From positions 1-8,270 of the forward strand of contig JAOAHW010000082.1 in assembly GCA_026415015.1 (NCBI GenBank): a stretch of DNA of 8,270 nt. Direction: 5' to 3'. Origin of the DNA: Syntrophorhabdaceae bacterium. Lineage in GTDB: Bacteria > Desulfobacterota > Syntrophorhabdia > Syntrophorhabdales > Syntrophorhabdaceae. Under the pieces are notes generated by a model. That model worked only from the letters and a program-made list of their open reading frames with translations. It ran no database searches and was not told the DNA's origin. Below are positions 5,614 to 8,270 of this stretch, one piece after another; the stretch's first letter is position 1, and each line of letters starts with the position of its first letter. The translations under genes and the position numbers were made by a program.

Positions 5614-6803
5614 ATAGTGAAGAGACTTATAAGATCCTCATAGTAGATGACGATAAACTCGCTGTAGAACTCATAAAGGCGCTGTTCTCCGATAATAAAA
5701 ACTATTTGCTCTTTGGTGCATACAGCGCCCGTGAAGGATTAAAGATAGCAAAAGAGATAATCCCTGATATAATCATAAGTGATTATTACATGCCTGAAAG
5801 AGATGGCCTTGAGTTCTGTCATGATATAAGGAATGACCCTGAGCTGGCTAACTCTATGTTCATCCTCCTTACAGCAGAGACCAGTGTAGACAAAAAGATA
5901 GAGGGCCTTGAAAAGGGTGTAGATGACTATATAGAAAAGAACATATCCACAAAAGTGCTTCTGGGAAAGGTAAAGGCATTCCTCAAGATCAAGTCACTCC
6001 AAAATGAACTTATAAAGGAAAAAGAAAAACTTAGGCTTGCCAATATACAACTGGAGAAAAACCTGAGTGAAATAATCGCTGTCCTATTGAAGATCCTGGA
6101 GATTAATATCCCTGATGCCAAAGCAAGGGCAGATAAGGCGAAAGACATGGCCAGATATATAGCGGAGAGAATGGAGTTACATGAGGAGGTGCAAAAGAAG
6201 ATAGTTTTTGGTGCCCAACTCCATGAGATAGGAAAGATAGGGATACCAGAGAGGATTATCAAGTCAAAAATGAATGTCCTATCCCATGAGGATTTAAATA
6301 TATATTATCAGTATCCTGTTATAGGTTCTTTGATAGTATCCACCATCACAGGATATGATGATACTGCCCATGATATATACCATCAGCTTGAAAACTATGA
6401 TGGTTCTGGCAGGCCAGAAGGTATCATGAAAGATACAATACCCATTGGCGCAAGGATATTAAGGGCTATAGTATTACAAGAGGAGATGGCCATGTCAGGG
6501 ATGAGTAGAGAAGAGATTACAGAGGGTTTAAGGCATGCCATAAACACGAAACTCGATCCTTTTATAGCATCCCATGCTATAAACTATTTTATAGAAAACA
6601 AAGCTGATATATCCTTCAAACAGAGCAGCATCCCCATAGATGAGCTTAAATCAGGTATGGTCGTGGCAGAGGATGTATTTTCTCTTTCCGGTGTCAAGAT
6701 TATGCCAAAGGGTATGCGTCTAAATGACAGGATAATAAACTTTGTAAAAGAGAGAAATATCGTAGACCCCATCGTAGGGGGTGTCTACATTTACAAGCAG
6801 TAG
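5610..6803 (+). CDS. Receiver-domain protein with degenerate HD-GYP domain
   Basis: This 397-residue protein has an N-terminal receiver domain (about 7-120) with D13-D15, phospho-acceptor D58 and T88; the usual KP is KN (110-111). A short coiled coil (about 125-155) leads into an HD-GYP-like domain (about 160-300), then a C-terminal segment (about 345-397) with the ELKSGMVVAEDVF...GVKIMPKGMRL pattern often found after such domains. Active HD-GYP enzymes hydrolyse c-di-GMP with a two- or three-iron site. Here HD is HE (H205 E206, in LHEIGKIGIP), the TxxHS motif has no His (about 169-178), the HPxxG His is Y235, HHExxDGxGYP reads QLENYDGSGRP (259-269), and the VAD aspartate is V288. Most metal ligands are therefore gone and phosphodiesterase activity is unlikely; binding of c-di-GMP or a partner is possible. 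The 4-bp overlap with motB points to motor or stator control. Confidence 0.88.
   Translation: MNSEETYKILIVDDDKLAVELIKALFSDNKNYLLFGAYSAREGLKIAKEIIPDIIISDYYMPERDGLEFCHDIRNDPELANSMFILLTAETSVDKKIEGLEKGVDDYIEKNISTKVLLGKVKAFLKIKSLQNELIKEKEKLRLANIQLEKNLSEIIAVLLKILEINIPDAKARADKAKDMARYIAERMELHEEVQKKIVFGAQLHEIGKIGIPERIIKSKMNVLSHEDLNIYYQYPVIGSLIVSTITGYDDTAHDIYHQLENYDGSGRPEGIMKDTIPIGARILRAIVLQEEMAMSGMSREEITEGLRHAINTKLDPFIASHAINYFIENKADISFKQSSIPIDELKSGMVVAEDVFSLSGVKIMPKGMRLNDRIINFVKERNIVDPIVGGVYIYKQ
6762..6788 (+). repeat. GC-rich inverted repeat at the 3' end of the HD-GYP gene
   Basis: GTAGAC at 6762-6767 pairs with GTCTAC at 6783-6788, and CCC (6768-6770) can pair with GGG (6779-6781) across a one-base bulge, with an 8-nt loop. 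It lies within the last 14 codons. No T-run follows directly, so it is not a standard terminator; it might protect the mRNA 3' end or be chance. Confidence 0.35.
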
Positions 6804-6896
6804 TCTTTATATCAACCTGTTAACCTCTCAAAAATACCTCTTTTTTTCAAGTTCGTTTCAGAAGTCATTGGCCTAATCTCCCCATTGCCGTAGGTA
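6804..6896. other. Convergent intergenic gap without a clear terminator
   Basis: This 93-bp gap separates the ends of the motor operon and the AOR operon. A run of seven T at 6841-6847 is present on the plus strand, but I see no GC-rich stem just before it, and no stem plus T-run on the minus strand. Termination may be rho-dependent or by overlapping antisense transcription. Confidence 0.5.
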
Positions 6897-7121
6897 TCAG
6901 CCTCCTCCTATGGGTGGGAACATGGCAATCTCATCACCTTCTTTGAGTATTGTATCAGGTTTTGCATGCCTTCCGTTTACAAATATGATACTCACCTGTT
7001 CAGAAGGAAGTCCCAACTCCTCTATTATATTAGAGATAGTCGTGTTAGGTTTTATCTCGTAGACCTTTTCAGAGAACCTCCCTGTCCGTAAAGTGGCAAA
7101 GAGTTTTATCATTACACCCAT
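6897..7121 (-). CDS. MoaD/ThiS-family sulfur carrier protein
   Basis: The 74-residue beta-grasp protein ends FPPIGGG. In this family the C-terminal Gly-Gly is adenylated and converted to a thiocarboxylate that donates sulfur, in MoaD to make molybdopterin. KLFATLR near the start, then VNGRHAKPDTILKEGDEIAMF, are typical of MoaD/ThiS. The ATG at 7121 has AAAGGGG 9 nt upstream, and that site overlaps the stop of the 193-aa gene (14 bp gap), so coupling is likely. ATG at 7112, giving MIKLFATLR, is an alternative start nearer the family norm. Proximity to an AOR gene suggests it serves tungstopterin synthesis (inference). Similar carriers act in thiamine or cysteine synthesis, so no symbol is given. 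Confidence 0.85.
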   Translation of the reverse strand: MGVMIKLFATLRTGRFSEKVYEIKPNTTISNIIEELGLPSEQVSIIFVNGRHAKPDTILKEGDEIAMFPPIGGG

Positions 7122-7135
7122 TCTATCTTACCCCT

Positions 7136-7717
7136 TTAAAGGTTATTAACAGTGAGTTCAATTATAGGTATAGCCTCATCTGACAACCTTTTGTCCAATT
7201 CATCAAGACCCAATGACATACCATCAAGGGATATGCCTTTAATATCAATTTTAGATTGGGTCTTGAGTATCAGTCTCACCCTCTCAGGATTCACTAATAT
7301 ACCTTTTTTTAGAAGCCCTAATCCTAGGTCTTCAAGCAATACATTGAAGAGTTTTATCTGGAATACCCCTTTTTTTACAGCAGATAACCTATTTTTTTCT
7401 TTGTATGTAATAACATTACGGAACGATGCATAAGGGCTATGTGTCCTCATTGTAGCCCCTACAAGACCAGGCATGGCCCCTGATAAGGCAAGGACAGAGC
7501 CTTCATCTATTGTGGCCCTGTCCATGTCATCTACAACTGACCCATTAAGGAGAATTGTACTGACCTTTTTATCTATATACTCATCGGTTATACCAAGATG
7601 CTCTTTTATAGCATCCCTTACGCTTATCCCTATATTACCTTTTAAGGTTACACCCTCCTGAAGCAGTGTGAGAAAAACAGGTATTGCCCTCATACTAACA
7701 GTAATATTCAACCTCAT
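7136..7717 (-). CDS. AOR-associated protein with MoaD-like beta-grasp N-terminal half
   Basis: I cannot name this 193-residue protein. It looks like two parts. Residues about 1-90 resemble a MoaD/ThiS-type fold: a hydrophobic first strand, ISVRDAIKEHLGI (31-43), then VSTILLNG and DRATIDEGSVLALSGAMPGL. The order of the latter parallels VSIIFVNG...DTILKEGDEIAMFPPIGG of the neighbouring carrier, but the chain continues through GLVGATMR instead of ending in Gly-Gly. Residues about 100-193 are a separate alpha/beta-looking part with KLFNVLLEDLGLGLLKKG and no Cys or obvious metal motif. No signal peptide or membrane segment is seen. The ATG at 7717 lacks a good ribosome site; M9 (7693) is an alternative. 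Lying between AOR and the sulfur carrier, it may help AOR cofactor insertion, maturation or electron transfer (inference only). Confidence 0.7.
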   Translation of the reverse strand: MRLNITVSMRAIPVFLTLLQEGVTLKGNIGISVRDAIKEHLGITDEYIDKKVSTILLNGSVVDDMDRATIDEGSVLALSGAMPGLVGATMRTHSPYASFRNVITYKEKNRLSAVKKGVFQIKLFNVLLEDLGLGLLKKGILVNPERVRLILKTQSKIDIKGISLDGMSLGLDELDKRLSDEAIPIIELTVNNL

Positions 7718-7718
7718 T

Positions 7719-7763
7719 TCAAATCTGCATATTCATAAAAGTCGAGACTTTATTAATTATCAT
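7719..7763 (-). CDS. Possible 14-codon leader ORF before the 193-aa gene
   Basis: On the minus strand an ATG at 7763, immediately after a TGA belonging to the last 40-bp repeat copy, opens MIINKVSTFMNMQI and ends in TGA one base before the ATG of the 193-aa gene. The arrangement would allow stop-restart coupling and could explain why the larger gene lacks a ribosome site. There is no clear Shine-Dalgarno for the mini-ORF, so it may be chance. Confidence 0.2.
   Translation of the reverse strand: MIINKVSTFMNMQI
7738..7751. repeat. Perfect 14-bp inverted repeat AAAGTC-GA-GACTTT
   Basis: Two 6-bp arms separated by GA lie 21 bp upstream of the 193-aa gene start. As RNA on the minus strand it would form a small tight hairpin (AAAGT, loop CTCG, ACTTT) followed by T, a weak attenuator-like shape. 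It could equally be a short operator for a dimeric regulator. Confidence 0.3.
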
Positions 7764-7886
7764 TCACCAGTTAAAAACTGTATCTAACTCCTCGTCTTTA
7801 ATCTCACCAGTTAAAAACTGTATCTAACTCCTCGTCTTTAATCTCACAAGTTAAAAACTGTATCTAACTCCTCGTCTTTAATCTCA
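7764..7886. repeat. Three tandem 40-bp repeats covering the AOR 3' end and stop codon
   Basis: Copies lie at 7764-7803, 7804-7843 and 7844-7883, followed by three more matching bases (7884-7886). Copies 1 and 2 are identical; copy 3 differs only at 7848 (A instead of C). The unit reads, on the minus strand, as the last AOR codons plus TGA. Copy 3 is the coding one; copies 1 and 2 lie after the stop. The 40-bp period is not a multiple of three. Each copy holds a small palindrome (CAGTT-AAA-AACTG in copies 1 and 2, one pair shorter in copy 3). The whole 7718-7843 gap consists of this array plus the short leader region. Confidence 0.95.
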
Positions 7887-8270
7887 AAGGTTACATTGTG
7901 GGGTGGCACTGCCTCCCTCTTGAAGAAATCAGGTAAACGGTCATGGACATTTGTAAAACCCGCAAGCCTGTTAAATGTCCTCTCCATGGTAAGGATATTC
8001 TTCCCCAGCGATACCACATCGTCAGCTGTTAAGTTTAATCCATAAAAGGCATTTATCATGTCCAGGAGTGCCTCAAATGTCTCTGGTTGGTCAAGGACTG
8101 CAAAGGCTATGAAAAGACACATACCAGTTGAGTCTATGGCTGCTGTGGCTATCTGGAGGTTTCTCGAAAGCTCAATCTGGCCCTCTGGCTTTAGTGGGTC
8201 TACAAACCCACCTACCTTAAGGATATTGGTTGCCACTGCATAACCTGCTGTGTGGTCAGCACCCATAGGG
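7844..8270 (-). CDS. Aldehyde:ferredoxin oxidoreductase, C-terminal part (5' end outside window)
   Basis: The frame is open from the right edge to TGA at 7844-7846, giving about 141 codons. The sequence begins PMGADHTAGYA and contains DSTGMCLF (Cys at 8117-8119), the position of the last cysteine ligand of the [4Fe-4S] cluster in AOR, then ILTMERTFNRLAGF, DRLPDFF and PPHNVTFEIKDEELD, all typical of AOR domain 3. Members oxidise aldehydes to carboxylic acids in the cytoplasm with a tungsto-bispterin cofactor and ferredoxin; the substrate cannot be told from this fragment. The last residues lie in the first 40-bp repeat copy and read VFNL before the stop, whereas the two later copies would read VFNW. 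Two cofactor-type genes follow in the same direction, suggesting an operon. The first ATG seen at 8266 is internal, not the start. Confidence 0.9.
   Translation of the reverse strand, partial: PMGADHTAGYAVATNILKVGGFVDPLKPEGQIELSRNLQIATAAIDSTGMCLFIAFAVLDQPETFEALLDMINAFYGLNLTADDVVSLGKNILTMERTFNRLAGFTNVHDRLPDFFKREAVPPHNVTFEIKDEELDTVFNL

Noticed and set aside
6762..6788. Rho-independent terminator of the motor operon
   Set aside because: The stem lies within the coding region and no T-run follows it; the T-run at 6841-6847 is about 50 nt away with no stem of its own.
5610..6803. Active c-di-GMP phosphodiesterase
   Set aside because: Most of the metal-binding positions of the HD-GYP site are substituted, so an active enzyme should not be assumed.
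7152..7433. Plus-strand open frame of 93 codons opposite the 193-aa gene
   Set aside because: It has no ribosome site and no family resemblance; the minus-strand gene fits the operon and shows structured motifs.
7764..7886. CRISPR-like array
   Set aside because: The copies abut directly with no spacers between them, and the unit is plainly the coding end of the AOR gene.
7844..7886. Frameshift or truncation of AOR by the repeat
   Set aside because: A single-copy ancestor would also stop at the same TGA, with the reading frame through DEELDTVFN unchanged, so the repeat follows rather than breaks the gene.

Overview
The window reads as the chromosome of a flagellated, Gram-negative, probably anaerobic bacterium. 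Base composition is moderately AT-rich by eye, with heavy use of ATA (Ile) and AGG/AGA (Arg) codons. A full chemotaxis and motor gene set lies next to an aldehyde:ferredoxin oxidoreductase (AOR). This mix fits Nitrospirota (Thermodesulfovibrio-like) or Desulfobacterota. The taxonomic guess is inference only; no rRNA or marker gene is present.

Left block (1-609, minus strand): cheY followed 16 bp later by cheX, the latter cut by the window edge. Gap 610-778: a very A/T-rich divergent control region. On the minus strand it holds a good sigma-28 (FliA)-type promoter for cheY-cheX. On the plus strand it holds a weaker sigma-28-like element for the rightward operon.

Central block (779-6803, plus strand): seven tightly packed genes. 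In order they are a small exported charged protein, a GH108-type muramidase without a signal peptide, a free periplasmic Cache-domain protein, a transmembrane methyl-accepting chemotaxis protein, motA, motB, and a receiver protein with a degenerate HD-GYP domain. The last three are joined by two 4-bp ATGA overlaps. I read this as one late flagellar operon combining sensing (Cache + MCP), the stator (MotAB), cell-wall remodelling (muramidase) and a likely motor or c-di-GMP-related regulator. The HD-GYP part lacks nearly all metal ligands, so it is probably a binding or signalling pseudoenzyme.

Right block (8270-6897, minus strand, convergent): the C-terminal part of an AOR, then a 193-aa protein whose N-terminal half looks like a MoaD/ThiS beta-grasp domain without the GG tail, then a true MoaD/ThiS-type sulfur carrier ending in GGG. 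This looks like a tungsto/molybdo-enzyme operon. The AOR stop codon lies inside three tandem 40-bp copies of the gene's own 3' end (7764-7886). The expansion has inserted 80 bp between AOR and the next gene and is the most unusual DNA structure in the window. No convincing rho-independent terminator was found in the convergent gap at 6804-6896.
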